A stretch of 64,000 nt of DNA from contig NZ_JAILWF010000004.1 in assembly GCF_025699065.1 (NCBI RefSeq), forward strand, positions 1-64,000, read 5' to 3'. Each line of letters opens with the position of its first letter. The first letter of the stretch is position 1. Below, piece after piece: positions 1 through 8,675 of the stretch. The DNA is from Nitrosarchaeum sp. (GTDB taxonomy: Archaea > Thermoproteota > Nitrososphaeria > Nitrososphaerales > Nitrosopumilaceae). The notes under the pieces are model-generated. The model saw only the letters and a program-made list of their open reading frames with translations, searched no databases and was not told the origin of the DNA. Position numbers and translations under genes: made by a program.

Positions 1-144
1 GGTGCTTTAGCAACTTTTGGTGCTTTAGCAACTTTTGGTGCTTTAGCAACTTTTGGTGCTTTAGCAACTTTTGGTGCTTTAGCAACTTTTGGTGCTTTAG
101 CAACTTTTGGTGCTTTAGCAACTTTTGGTGCTTTAGCAACTTTT
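1..144. repeat. Eight perfect tandem copies of an 18-bp unit
   Basis: The unit ggtgctttagcaactttt is repeated eight times without a single mismatch and may continue left of the window. It is in frame with the minus-strand zinc-ribbon gene and encodes KVAKAP per unit. Zero divergence between units points to recent slippage or ongoing homogenisation. Confidence 0.97.
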
Positions 145-428
145 GCTTTTGGTTTAGCTTTGACTACTATTTCCTCTTCAATTTCTGGTTGAGATTTTGC
201 AATTGTTTTTGCTTCAATAGAATCAGCTTCTACTCTAGCACGAAGTTTTGCTTTGTATTTCAGGTTTCGTGGTTTTGTTCTTAATCTGTATCCACAACAT
301 GGACACCAAAGACCTTCCCATTTGATGAATATTTCACAAATTTGACATCGACGTTGTCCAGAAGCATATCTTCCGGTTCCGACAGGCTTTTGAGCCTTGT
401 ATCTAACGCAAATTCCTTTACAAGTCAT
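1..428 (-). CDS. Zinc-ribbon protein with KVAKAP-repeat tail (3' end outside window)
   Basis: The reading frame starts at ATG 428 and runs off the left edge, so the C-terminus is missing. The N-terminal ~60 residues hold four-cysteine elements (CQIC and CPCC) in a small basic zinc-binding domain. After it comes an acidic linker (PEIEEE) and a tail of perfect six-residue repeats KVAKAP, encoded by the 18-bp repeats at the window edge. The Lys/Ala/Pro tail resembles histone-H1-like nucleic-acid-binding tails. RNA or DNA binding is inferred; I do not recognise a named function. A TATA-like box lies about 30 nt upstream. Confidence 0.8.
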   Translation of the reverse strand, partial: MTCKGICVRYKAQKPVGTGRYASGQRRCQICEIFIKWEGLWCPCCGYRLRTKPRNLKYKAKLRARVEADSIEAKTIAKSQPEIEEEIVVKAKPKAKVAKAPKVAKAPKVAKAPKVAKAPKVAKAPKVAKAPKVAKAPKVAKA

Positions 429-455
429 CTTAGTAATTTATTATAGAATTCATAA

Positions 456-464
456 CTATATAAG
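456..464 (-). promoter_or_regulatory. TATA-like box of the zinc-ribbon gene
   Basis: The minus strand reads CTTATATAG here, about 28 nt before ATG 428. This spacing suits a leaderless archaeal transcript. The rest of 429-664 is AT-rich and shows no gene. Confidence 0.5.
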
Positions 465-664
465 GATGGATAGATAATTTTTTCAAAATATTAATAAGAA
501 ATATGAAATAATTTTAAGTTATAATGCGATCAATGTTATTTGTTTGCAAGAAAAACACAAAATCTTCAATAAATATGTATAGCTAATTTGACATTAATTT
601 TTTAAGAAATTATTCGTATTTATAATTAAAAAATGGAGATAAAGATCGAATTTTCATTAAAAAA

Positions 665-1330
665 TCATCCAGTTATTGAAAGTGGTAAAATTGAATAACG
701 AAATCCTTCTCTTTGAGAGATATATTTTGCAGAGAGCATATCACGTTTTCCTCTTTGATTAAAATTTTTAATTTTTAAACTGGTTTTATGTTCATCAACA
801 AACTCTAATTCAAAAGAAGAACAAAATTTCAGATTCAGCATATTTACTATTTCATTTGCAATGTTCATGTTGCCATTGCCTATTTTGACTATTTTTCGTC
901 TGGCTCGTAGACCTCCTAAAATTTTGATAATATGTAATACTAATTCTTCAACAGATGAATTAAAAGAGCTTTCAATTTCTCTTCCATAATAAAATACAGA
1001 GAGACCAATAATTTGACCAGGATCAATTCCAATGATTAGATCTTGTTCATAACCCATGGATAATTTTTGAATCATTAATCCACGAATTACTGTGGGATGT
1101 TCTTCGAGTATATCCTCATGTAACATAGGTTTTTCACATTCCAATGGAGCTTCTTTTCTAGTAGTCAAAACTAAATCTCCATCATAATTTAGGATGTCTT
1201 CTGGAAGTATAGAATCAAACGATATGTTCAAAGCCTTCAAGGAAATGGAAAATCTATAATATGGTTTACCGTACGTAGTAGCAAGTCCAATACGAGAGTT
1301 CAGTAATGGATCGATGTTAAAGTTAAACAA
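665..1330 (-). CDS. RuvC/RNase H-fold-like hypothetical protein
   Basis: A 221-residue protein whose second half looks like an RNase H superfamily (RuvC/YqgF-type) fold. It has IGIDPGQIIGLSVF at about residues 100-112, an acidic VDE around 178-180, and a late RDMLSAKYI helix with Asp197, giving three acidic positions in the usual order. The N-terminal 90 residues match nothing I recognise. A resolvase or nuclease role is possible but not shown. It lies in line with the ATPase subunit H gene upstream of it on the same strand. Confidence 0.6.
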   Translation of the reverse strand: MFNFNIDPLLNSRIGLATTYGKPYYRFSISLKALNISFDSILPEDILNYDGDLVLTTRKEAPLECEKPMLHEDILEEHPTVIRGLMIQKLSMGYEQDLIIGIDPGQIIGLSVFYYGREIESSFNSSVEELVLHIIKILGGLRARRKIVKIGNGNMNIANEIVNMLNLKFCSSFELEFVDEHKTSLKIKNFNQRGKRDMLSAKYISQREGFRYSILPLSITG

Positions 1331-1346
1331 AATATCTGATTTAGGT

Positions 1347-1682
1347 TTATGCCTTCAAAACAGTTGACACGACATGTTTCACTGCTTCATCAAAATGAGC
1401 ATCAATATTGGATTGAATTTCAGATAGTTTAGATTTGCCTTCTTTAGTAATTTTTTCAGATTCTACAGCAGCTTTTGATTTTGAAGCATTGATGATATTT
1501 TCAGCCTCTTTTGTAGCCATTTCTCGTGTTTTTTCTAAAAGTTTATCAATTTCATTTATTGCTTTCACCGAGAGCTGTTTTTTCATATCAGCCACTTTAC
1601 CGTTAAGTGAGTCTAGATTATCCTCCAAGCCATTTAGTGATTGAATAATTCCAGTTACTTTAGATTCGGCCATACTACTCAT
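1347..1682 (-). CDS. atpH: A-type ATP synthase subunit H (peripheral stalk)
   Basis: A 111-residue, almost wholly helical and highly charged protein with heptad-like spacing. The middle segment (KLLEKTREMATKEAENIINASKSKAA) and the C-terminus (FDEAVKHVVSTVLKA) are typical of archaeal A-ATPase subunit H, the coiled-coil partner of subunit E in the peripheral stalk. In this window it lies about 46 kb from the main ATPase cluster. A second ATG nine bases downstream (codon 4) is an equally plausible start. The function comes from family resemblance and the sequence is low in complexity, so another coiled-coil protein remains possible. Confidence 0.65.
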   Translation of the reverse strand: MSSMAESKVTGIIQSLNGLEDNLDSLNGKVADMKKQLSVKAINEIDKLLEKTREMATKEAENIINASKSKAAVESEKITKEGKSKLSEIQSNIDAHFDEAVKHVVSTVLKA

Positions 1683-1757
1683 AATGTTATTTTTTCAAAT
1701 CCATTACTTAAATCATTCATTTTATGGGTGTTTTTAGGCATAAATAAGAATGAGATA

Positions 1758-2099
1758 TCATCCAGAAGTCAAAAGAAGTATTGCTCTAGCCAGATCGCCT
1801 TTGGCTTCTTCTAGAGCAGTTTTAGCCTTTTCTTCATCCACACCAGCTTGCTGACTTACTAGCTGAATATCTTCTTCAGAAAATATTGGAACTTCTAATT
1901 CTCGTTCTTCATAACTATCGGCAGTAACTGTGAAAATAGAATTATCCTTAGCCTTCATTTCTGTTACAGATGGTTTTGAAACAATGATCTCTTTTTTATC
2001 AGTCTTAATTATTACTTCTTGAACATTTGGGATCTCTTTCATATCAAGACCCATTTTATCCATCATTCTTCGCATTTCACGATTTCCACCGCGCATCAT
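1758..2099 (-). CDS. nac: Nascent polypeptide-associated complex protein (archaeal NAC)
   Basis: A 113-residue homodimer-type archaeal NAC. The first ~70 residues form the NAC beta-barrel domain (VQEVIIKTDKKEIIVSKPSV...). The last ~40 form a UBA domain (FSEEDIQLVSQQAGVDEEKAKTALEEAKGDLARAI). It binds nascent chains at the ribosomal exit. The ATG overlaps the stop of the upstream PUA gene as ATGA, so translation is probably coupled. A second Met codon follows immediately, and the N-terminus is rich in Met, Arg and Gly. Confidence 0.95.
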   Translation of the reverse strand: MMRGGNREMRRMMDKMGLDMKEIPNVQEVIIKTDKKEIIVSKPSVTEMKAKDNSIFTVTADSYEERELEVPIFSEEDIQLVSQQAGVDEEKAKTALEEAKGDLARAILLLTSG

Positions 2100-2569
2100 A
2101 ATGTTGATTCTCCTCTATGACTTTTTAAACTATCTCTAACCCTGACAGCCATTCCTCTATTAAAATCAGAAATCATTTCAGAAGACAATACTGCTTTTCC
2201 TACTGCAATTACTTTATTTTTATAAAGTACTGGAGTATCAGATGCAATTCGTATATTTTTGCCACACCATACAACATGTTTACAGAAAACGGATTTTCCA
2301 TCTTGAACAAATGGTGCTGCTTCCTGATTAACTTCTAAACAATTTTCTTTGAATTTTTTGCTTTTTAACAAAATCTGAGCAAAATAGGGACTAATAGCCA
2401 AGCCCCCATCGATTCTCAATGTACATAGTAATTTGCCTTTTTCAGATACAGTTTTAATTCTACCAGTTTTTCTTGAGAATACAATTTCAATATTTTTAGG
2501 TAGGTACTTTGAAACTCCACTTCCAAATAATGCATCAAGTGTGTACTTTAATTTCAGAGTTTGATCCAC
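2096..2569 (-). CDS. PUA-domain RNA-binding protein
   Basis: A 157-residue protein with an N-terminal alpha/beta part (~1-70) and a C-terminal PUA domain (~75-150; SVFCKHVVWCGKNIRIASDTPVLYKNKVIAVGKAVLSSEMI). PUA domains bind structured RNA in tRNA- and rRNA-modifying enzymes, but no catalytic domain is present here. Pairing with NAC is common in archaea and suggests a role near the ribosome (inference). It overlaps NAC by four bases. Confidence 0.85.
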   Translation of the reverse strand: MDQTLKLKYTLDALFGSGVSKYLPKNIEIVFSRKTGRIKTVSEKGKLLCTLRIDGGLAISPYFAQILLKSKKFKENCLEVNQEAAPFVQDGKSVFCKHVVWCGKNIRIASDTPVLYKNKVIAVGKAVLSSEMISDFNRGMAVRVRDSLKSHRGESTL

Positions 2570-2627
2570 TTATACAATAGATAAATTTCGGAATATTAGT
2601 TCAATGCAAGTATATATTGTTAGAGAT

Positions 2628-2638
2628 AAACTATATAG
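2628..2638 (+). promoter_or_regulatory. TATA-like box of the PhoU-family gene
   Basis: AAACTATATAG ends 22 nt before ATG 2661, which fits a leaderless or nearly leaderless transcript. The PUA gene diverges from the other side of this 91-bp gap. Confidence 0.5.
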
Positions 2639-2660
2639 ATTGTAATCTTTAACATAGTTT

Positions 2661-3707
2661 ATGGATGAAAAGGAAGAAACAAGAAAAATTCAATTTACAG
2701 GTAAATCATCATACATAGTTTCATTACCAAAACAATGGATTATGGATCTTGGTCTTAAACAAGGAGACCAAATTAGAATGGTAAGAAAAGATTCATCAAC
2801 ATTAGAGATTTATCCGCCAAAATTTGAAACTAGATCTCAAAAGAAAGAAGATGCCACAATTGAGATAGAAGATGAAGAGACATTTGCAATTGTAAGAAAA
2901 TTAATTTCATTGTATTTTTTAGGGTATAAAACAATCAACATAAAACCAAAAAGTGGAAGGCTTAATCCCAATCAAAGAAATGCTGTAAAAGAAGCTGTAA
3001 AAAGAATGTTGATGGGTTCTGAAATAATATCAGATTCCAGTAGTGGAATTACAATTCAAGTTCTTGTTAATTTACTAGAACTTAGTGTCGATGGTGCAAT
3101 CAAACGTATGATTCATCTAGCAAAATCAATGTCAAATGATGCAATTTTAGCAATGAGTGAAAATAATTTAGAATTAGCCCGTGAAGTAATCAATACTGAT
3201 GATGAGGTAGACAGATTTGGATTTTATATTATCAGACAGTTAAAAATTGCAATTCAAAATGAACATATGTTAAAAGAAATGGGTTTTAAAAATGCTAGAG
3301 ATTGTCTTGGATATAGATTAGTAGTAAAAAATATTGAAAGAACTGGAGATCATGCGGTGCTTATAGCAAATGACATAATAGAATTTAAAAAACCAGTAAA
3401 GAAAGAGATCGTAGAAAAAATTCATGATATGAACGAATTTGCATTATCGGTTTTAGATGATTCATGTCTAGCATTATTCAAAGAAGATTATGTCCAAGCT
3501 GAAAAAACAATTGAGAAGACAAATGAGATTGTAAAATATGAGAAAAGAGTAAGAGATGCATCAAAATCGCTTAAAGATGATGAAGAGATCTATAGAATTC
3601 GACGAATGACTGAAAACATAAGGCGAATATCAGAGTATGCTAGCGATATAGCAGAAATTGTTCTCAATATGAATATAGAAAAATCATTAAAAAAGACTAC
3701 TACGTAA
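2661..3707 (+). CDS. phoU: PhoU-family phosphate regulator with AbrB/SpoVT domain
   Basis: A 348-residue protein. The N-terminal ~50 residues are a swapped-hairpin AbrB/SpoVT-like domain (RKIQFTGKSSYIVSLPKQWIMDLGLKQGDQI). The rest is two PhoU helical bundles with characteristic acidic metal-binding positions (ERTGDHAVLIAND near 225 and RRISEYASDIAEIV near 325). Such archaeal fusions are thought to sense phosphate or metal status and act on phosphate uptake. No pst or pit transporter is present in the window, so the target is unknown. Confidence 0.9.
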   Translation: MDEKEETRKIQFTGKSSYIVSLPKQWIMDLGLKQGDQIRMVRKDSSTLEIYPPKFETRSQKKEDATIEIEDEETFAIVRKLISLYFLGYKTINIKPKSGRLNPNQRNAVKEAVKRMLMGSEIISDSSSGITIQVLVNLLELSVDGAIKRMIHLAKSMSNDAILAMSENNLELAREVINTDDEVDRFGFYIIRQLKIAIQNEHMLKEMGFKNARDCLGYRLVVKNIERTGDHAVLIANDIIEFKKPVKKEIVEKIHDMNEFALSVLDDSCLALFKEDYVQAEKTIEKTNEIVKYEKRVRDASKSLKDDEEIYRIRRMTENIRRISEYASDIAEIVLNMNIEKSLKKTTT

Positions 3708-3803
3708 TTATGCCTAAAACAGACATAAAAAAACAATAATTTTTGTATTAAAATAATTAGTGAAGCTTTAACTTGAGCAACACATGGCATTATAATAAAT
3801 AAA

Positions 3804-4925
3804 ATGAATTCTGCAATACTAATCACATATGATAAAGAAGATGCAGTTACTGAAGCTATTGGATTATGTGATGCAGCAGGAATACGAGTAATTCATACAA
3901 TAAAACAACATTTTCTGAAAAAACCAAAATATGGAATAGGTGGAGGGGTATTAGAAAAATTAATAGAAATTGCAGATAAGCTCAAACCAGATGTTATTGT
4001 TTTTGATGAAATATTAAAACCAAGTCAAAATTACAATCTAGCTTCAGCATTGCATAGAGAGATTCTAGATAGAGAAGCACTTATTCTAGAAATTTTTGAA
4101 ACTAGAGCGTCAAGTGCCGAATCTAAATTGCAAGTCAAATTAGCTCAACTGCGATATGAATTGGTTAGAGCTAAAGAAAAAGTACGACTTTCTAGTATGG
4201 GGGAACAACCAGGGTTTATGGGAATAGGAAAATTTGAGATTGATGTGTATCATGATGATATTAAACATAGAATGCAATCAATAAAATCAAAACTTGAAAA
4301 AGCTGGAAAACAAAGAGAGCTTCACAGACAAGGAAGAAAAAGACTTGGATTTAAAACCATTTCACTTGCAGGATATACTTCATCTGGAAAAACAACATTG
4401 TTTAATAAAATTACAGGTGAATCTAAAGAACAAAGTAAAAGTCTATTCACTACTCTTTCTACAACTACAAGGAGATTTTCTATAGACCAAGAACCATTTT
4501 TAATTGCAGATACAGTTGGGTTCATCAGTAAATTACCTGCATATATGATTGATGCATTCAAATCTACCTTAGAGGAATTAATTCATACAGATATCATAAT
4601 AGTTGTAATTGACATTAATGATTCTTTGTTAGAATTACGAAAAAAATTTGCAAGCTGTATGAGAACTTTAAGTGAATTAGGTGTTGAAATGGATAGAATA
4701 ATTTTTGCTTTAAATAAATCTGATTTATTAAAAGCTGAAGAAATTGAAGAAAAAATTGAAATTTTGAATTTAAAAGATTATAAAAAACGTATTACTATAT
4801 CAGCTAAAACAGGACATAATCTTACAGAGTTAAAAAATTTAATCAAAGCAATTATTCAAAATCAAAAATCGCCAGAATATAAAAAAGAAACATCAATTGG
4901 ATTTGATAATACATATGGTAATTGA
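3804..4925 (+). CDS. hflX: GTPase HflX
   Basis: A 373-residue ribosome-associated GTPase. The N-terminal HflX domain (~1-130, [10 protein letters not shown] near 44-54) is followed by a coiled coil (~155-180) and a G domain. The G domain has P-loop GYTSSGKTT at 190-198, the DTVGF G3 region at 236-240 and NKSD near 310. Its 3' end overlaps the start of trm56, so the two are co-transcribed and probably translationally coupled. The family splits or rescues stalled ribosomes in bacteria; the archaeal role is less well defined. Confidence 0.93.
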   Translation: MNSAILITYDKEDAVTEAIGLCDAAGIRVIHTIKQHFLKKPKYGIGGGVLEKLIEIADKLKPDVIVFDEILKPSQNYNLASALHREILDREALILEIFETRASSAESKLQVKLAQLRYELVRAKEKVRLSSMGEQPGFMGIGKFEIDVYHDDIKHRMQSIKSKLEKAGKQRELHRQGRKRLGFKTISLAGYTSSGKTTLFNKITGESKEQSKSLFTTLSTTTRRFSIDQEPFLIADTVGFISKLPAYMIDAFKSTLEELIHTDIIIVVIDINDSLLELRKKFASCMRTLSELGVEMDRIIFALNKSDLLKAEEIEEKIEILNLKDYKKRITISAKTGHNLTELKNLIKAIIQNQKSPEYKKETSIGFDNTYGN

Positions 4926-5445
4926 AGTTGTAAGAATAGGACAGCGATTGGTAAGAGATGATAGAGTTACCACACATGTAGCTTTAGTTGCTAGAGCTTT
5001 TGGGTGTAGTAAAATATTCATGACTGAAGTTAATCCAGAAATTAAAGATACATTAGAAAAAATAAACAATACGTGGGGTGGAGATTTTGTTGTTGAATTT
5101 ATTGATAATTGGAAATCAATTGTAAAAATGAAGAAAAAAAATAGTAAAATAGTTCATCTCACGATGTATGGAGAAAACATTAATGATGTAGATATGCAAC
5201 TTAGAAAAGAAGAAAATTTACTAATAGTTGTAGGTGCTGAAAAAGTTCCAAGAGAAATCTATGAACTTGCAGATTATAATGTAGGAATTGGAAACCAACC
5301 CCATTCTGAGATTAGTGCATTAGCCATTATTCTTGATCGCATTCAAAAAGGGGAGCAATTTAAGAATAGTTTTCCTGGGGCTAAAAGAAAGATCATACCC
5401 ACAAGAAATGGCAAAAATGTACTTGTAAGAGGAACAAGGGATTAA
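4915..5445 (+). CDS. trm56: tRNA (cytidine(56)-2'-O)-methyltransferase Trm56
   Basis: A SPOUT-family methyltransferase of about 176 residues that 2'-O-methylates C56 in the T-loop of archaeal tRNAs. Diagnostic segments are [20 protein letters not shown] at the N-terminus, [21 protein letters not shown], and [14 protein letters not shown], which belong to the trefoil-knot SAM-binding region. I chose ATG 4915 because family members begin at this conserved strand. An in-frame ATG at 4897 lies deeper inside hflX and adds six residues of no value. Confidence 0.93.
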   Translation: MVIEVVRIGQRLVRDDRVTTHVALVARAFGCSKIFMTEVNPEIKDTLEKINNTWGGDFVVEFIDNWKSIVKMKKKNSKIVHLTMYGENINDVDMQLRKEENLLIVVGAEKVPREIYELADYNVGIGNQPHSEISALAIILDRIQKGEQFKNSFPGAKRKIIPTRNGKNVLVRGTRD

Positions 5446-5471
5446 TAATAGAAAATTATCAATCAATAAAG

Positions 5472-5987
5472 TTGGTAGACAAATACGAAGACCCTTTTGT
5501 TAGAATTGCATCCATGATAGGAGGAGATGAATATCTCAAAGTTGCCAGATCACTTTTGAAGGCAGAAGATGCTACGGATGAAGAAATTGCAAGTTCTACA
5601 GGTTTGAGGATAAACATGGTAAGAAAGGTTTTGTATGATCTCTTTGGAAAGTCACTAATCACAGGAATTAGAGTTAAAGACGAACGTAAAGGATGGTTTG
5701 TTTATAGATGGAGAACTCGTAGAGAAGAAGTAGAACATTTCATAGAAAGTCAAAAAAAGAAAATTACAGAAAGATTGCAACAAAGATTTGATTATGAAAA
5801 TTATTCAGATTTTTATCATTGTGGAAATGAAGATTGCCACAGAGTTACTTTTGAGGATGCTTTAGAAGGGATGTTCAAGTGTCCATCATGCGGGAATGTC
5901 TTGAACTTAAAAAAGAACGACAAATCAAAAAAAGCGTATTCTAAAAAAATTGACGAAATTAAAAAAGATATGCAACAGACGTTCTAG
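5472..5987 (+). CDS. tfe: Transcription initiation factor TFE (TFIIE-alpha homolog)
   Basis: A 171-residue basal transcription factor. It has an N-terminal winged helix (~5-90; DEEIASSTGLRINMVRKVLYDLFGKSLI) and a C-terminal zinc ribbon with Cys117, Cys122, Cys137 and Cys140. It stabilises promoter opening with TBP, TFB and RNA polymerase. The start codon is TTG at 5472, supported by the full winged helix. The gene closes the hflX-trm56-tfe run. Confidence 0.95.
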   Translation: MVDKYEDPFVRIASMIGGDEYLKVARSLLKAEDATDEEIASSTGLRINMVRKVLYDLFGKSLITGIRVKDERKGWFVYRWRTRREEVEHFIESQKKKITERLQQRFDYENYSDFYHCGNEDCHRVTFEDALEGMFKCPSCGNVLNLKKNDKSKKAYSKKIDEIKKDMQQTF

Positions 5988-6053
5988 CATTAATGCTAGA
6001 AAATATTAGTTGTTAAAAATTTGGGATCTAAGTTACTAAATTAAATAGGAGAA

Positions 6054-7460
6054 TTGGTGAGATACATCCTGAATCAAATAACTACAACAAATCCAGCAAC
6101 TGGTGAAGAAATTTCTAAATTTAATCCAATGGATAAAGATCAAGTATTTCAGCTAGTTGGAAAGGCAAGAAGAGCTTTTCCTGAGTGGAAAAAAGATTAT
6201 GAAAAACGTCGTAGTTACATCTACAATTTAGTTGAATATTTAAAAAAGAACAAAATGGAATTGGCAAAAGTTGCAACATCTGAAATGGGAAAAACAATCA
6301 AAGAATCAATTGGTGAAGTTGAAAAATGTGCTTGGGCCTTAGAGTATTATGCGGATAACGGGGATAGTTTACTTGCTGATGAAGTACTAAATACGGATGC
6401 AAGAAAAAGCTTTCTTACTTTTGAACCACTTGGAGTGATTGGTTCAATCATGCCATGGAATTTTCCTTATTGGCAAGCTCTAAGATTTGCTGCGCCTTGT
6501 TTAATGGCAGGAAATGTAATCGTAATGAAACCTTCTAGAGTAACCATGCAATCAGGTCTTGAGATTGAAAAAGCATTTACAGAATCGGGAGTACCAGATG
6601 GAATATTTCAAACAATAATAGGAAGTGTAGAATCTGCCAATCACTTAATTGATTCTGATGTCAACGCAGTGACATTTACAGGAAGCACTGATGCTGGTGC
6701 AAAAGTAGGTCAACGAGCTGCTATGAATTTAAAAAAATGCGTTTTAGAACTTGGAGGAAGTGATCCATTTATTATATTAGATGATGCAATTATTGAAAAA
6801 GCTGCTGAAGGTGCTGTTAAAGGTAGATTCATCAATTGTGGACAAAGCTGTGTTGCATCTAAAAGATTTTTTGTTGGAAAAAATATTGCTAAAGATTTTA
6901 TTGAATCATTTATTAAAAAAGCTTCACAACTAAAAGTTGGAGATCCTACTTTAATTGAAACTGACATAGGACCTTTATCAAGTAAAGGGGGATTAGAAAC
7001 AATTTCAGGAATTGTAGAAGATGCAAAAGAGAAGGGAGCTGAGATTCTTTTAGGCGGTTCACAAATTGATGGAAAGGGATACTTCTATCAACCTACAATT
7101 CTTACCAATGTTAAACCAAATATGAGAATTGCTAAGGAGGAAACATTTGGGCCGGTTGCACCCATAACTATAGTTGAAAATGAAAGTGAAGCAGTGAAAT
7201 TGGCAAACAATACAGAATTTGGATTAGGGGCAAGTATTTGGACCAAAGACTTGGCAAAAGCTGAAAAAATGTCAAGAAGAATAGAATCAGGGATAGTTAG
7301 TGTAAATAATGTGGTTATTTCAGATCCAAGAATTCCTTTTGGAGGAATAAAACATAGCGGATTTGGAAGAGAGTTATCAAGATACGGAATTCTCGAATTT
7401 GTAAATATTAAATCTGTTAGATTTTATGATAATTTGAGTCATCATCATTATGTAGAATAA
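6054..7460 (+). CDS. NAD(P)-dependent aldehyde dehydrogenase (succinate-semialdehyde dehydrogenase type)
   Basis: A 468-residue ALDH with MPWNFP near 133-138, FTGST near 208-212, general base Glu232 in LELGG, and catalytic Cys266 in the NCGQSC segment. The start is TTG 6054 (GTG 6057 is possible) behind a TAGGAG Shine-Dalgarno-like sequence. It is closest to the GabD/Sad group. In thaumarchaea this class has been considered a candidate for the reductive succinyl-CoA or malonyl-CoA step of the 3HP/4HB carbon cycle as well as for semialdehyde oxidation. The sequence alone does not decide between them. Confidence 0.88.
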   Translation: MVRYILNQITTTNPATGEEISKFNPMDKDQVFQLVGKARRAFPEWKKDYEKRRSYIYNLVEYLKKNKMELAKVATSEMGKTIKESIGEVEKCAWALEYYADNGDSLLADEVLNTDARKSFLTFEPLGVIGSIMPWNFPYWQALRFAAPCLMAGNVIVMKPSRVTMQSGLEIEKAFTESGVPDGIFQTIIGSVESANHLIDSDVNAVTFTGSTDAGAKVGQRAAMNLKKCVLELGGSDPFIILDDAIIEKAAEGAVKGRFINCGQSCVASKRFFVGKNIAKDFIESFIKKASQLKVGDPTLIETDIGPLSSKGGLETISGIVEDAKEKGAEILLGGSQIDGKGYFYQPTILTNVKPNMRIAKEETFGPVAPITIVENESEAVKLANNTEFGLGASIWTKDLAKAEKMSRRIESGIVSVNNVVISDPRIPFGGIKHSGFGRELSRYGILEFVNIKSVRFYDNLSHHHYVE

Positions 7461-7467
7461 GTTATCA

Positions 7468-7737
7468 TTAATCATCGTCCTCATCGTCATAATCACATTC
7501 TTCTAACTCTATATGAGTAGGGTTACGATTATCATCAAAGTATATTTCTACACATATTTCAGATGCTAAAGTAGAGGCTAAAGTTTCAGCTATATCCTTT
7601 GGAAAATTACTATCAAGACTAGAATTTGATGAATATTTGTACTCAGTAATTTCATCTTCATGATAGAAATCTATCTCAATATTGCCATTTACATATTTTC
7701 TGACTCCAACAACCTGACCAAATATGCTGTAAGCCAA
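7468..7737 (-). CDS. Small acidic protein, function unknown
   Basis: An 89-residue soluble protein with a beta-rich first half (SIFGQVVGVRKYVNGNIEIDFYHED) and a very acidic C-terminus (DYDDEDDD) that could bind a divalent metal or a basic partner. No family is recognised. It starts two bases from the stop of the hemerythrin gene and so is probably in its operon. Confidence 0.7.
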   Translation of the reverse strand: MAYSIFGQVVGVRKYVNGNIEIDFYHEDEITEYKYSSNSSLDSNFPKDIAETLASTLASEICVEIYFDDNRNPTHIELEECDYDDEDDD

Positions 7738-7739
7738 AT

Positions 7740-8297
7740 CTAACTTCCTTGTTTTGAAACATCGCTTGTGAGAGTTTCAGCTAATTGTTCATAGTATTCT
7801 CTAGTTTTTCCAGTTTCTTTTAATTTTGATTCTTCAATTTCATTGAGTTCCATATCGACCTTTTTTGAAACATATTGTAAGCGTGCTTCAGCCATCATGA
7901 ATAATTTATTATTTTCTTTCCATAAATGTTCTGTTATGTGTTCTACATATTGTTGCATATCAGTAATCAATTTTGTAGAATCTCCTGTTAAAATATAATT
8001 TTTGGCAGAGACTTCCATTTCTTTTCCAATTTCTCTAGAACGTTCGTGATCTATTAACATCATTGCTATAGGGCCCATGTGACGTGGCATTCCCGCTTGT
8101 TCTAATGCAGGAAATAAAGAATTCTCTTCCTTACTATGATGACAAACATCTGTAAAATTTTTAGAGAAATCGATAACAGGTAGCAATATAGATTCAGGAA
8201 TTTGTTTACCATCATTTAGAAGTTGAATTGTTGATTCCATTGCTTTGATAACTTTTTCAATTAGCTCATGATCTCGTCTTAGTGATGTAGTTGACAC
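7740..8297 (-). CDS. Hemerythrin HHE-domain protein
   Basis: A 185-residue four-helix protein with the ligand pattern of hemerythrin-like di-iron domains: His10, His53/His54 followed by Glu58 (CHHSKEE), His73, His84 with Glu85 (DHERS), and a later EHITEHLWKEN segment. These proteins bind O2 or NO or respond to iron and oxygen. A TATA-like sequence lies near 8322 and a long palindrome at 8367-8387. Confidence 0.85.
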   Translation of the reverse strand: MSTTSLRRDHELIEKVIKAMESTIQLLNDGKQIPESILLPVIDFSKNFTDVCHHSKEENSLFPALEQAGMPRHMGPIAMMLIDHERSREIGKEMEVSAKNYILTGDSTKLITDMQQYVEHITEHLWKENNKLFMMAEARLQYVSKKVDMELNEIEESKLKETGKTREYYEQLAETLTSDVSKQGS

Positions 8298-8366
8298 AAC
8301 TATTACAAATAAAATCCAATATCTATATCTTATTCAGATTTTAAATAATTAAAAGATAGGAAATTA

Positions 8367-8387
8367 GTTAACGAATAATTCGTTAAC
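8367..8387. repeat. Perfect 10-bp inverted repeat (GTTAACGAAT / ATTCGTTAAC)
   Basis: Two 10-bp arms are separated by a single base. The repeat sits 12 bp past the stop of the SWIB-like gene and about 70 bp before the hemerythrin start. It could be an operator for the hemerythrin promoter or a hairpin at the 3' end of the upstream transcript. There is no T-run immediately after it on the minus strand, which favours the operator reading. Confidence 0.85.
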
Positions 8388-8399
8388 AATTTTGTGTCT

Positions 8400-8642
8400 T
8401 TAACGATTAGAGAGGCTTTTTGCTTTAACAAATGCCCAAATCTTTTTTGTCATTTCACTTGGTGCAATAGGTTTGTTACCAAAAACTTGTTCTACAGTTT
8501 CTTTACGACCTGCAAAACTAATTGCATAACCACCAAATGCTGGTTTTTTGGACTTGCTTGATGATTTTGCTGCAGTTTTTGATTTTTTACTAGTGCTTTT
8601 AGTTGTAGTATTCTTTTTTGTAGCTTTCTTTTTTGCTGCCAA
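8400..8642 (-). CDS. Lysine-rich protein with SWIB-like C-terminal segment
   Basis: An 80-residue protein starting at TTG 8642. Residues 1-33 are a Lys/Ser/Thr/Ala tail like those of histone-like proteins. The C-terminal ~45 residues (GNKPIAPSEMTKKIWAFVKAKSLSNR) resemble the start of a SWIB/MDM2 domain. Such mini proteins recur in thaumarchaea and are inferred to bind DNA or chromatin. The domain match is by eye and only partial. Confidence 0.7.
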   Translation of the reverse strand: MAAKKKATKKNTTTKSTSKKSKTAAKSSSKSKKPAFGGYAISFAGRKETVEQVFGNKPIAPSEMTKKIWAFVKAKSLSNR

Positions 8643-8675
8643 TTTCTTATTATATTTTAAATTAAGTATAAGAAC

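Noticed and set aside
1-144. CRISPR-like repeat array
   Set aside because: Units are contiguous without spacers and lie in frame in a coding region.
632-697. 21-codon plus-strand ORF starting at ATG 632
   Set aside because: Overlaps the end of the RNase H-fold gene on the other strand, with no promoter or family support.
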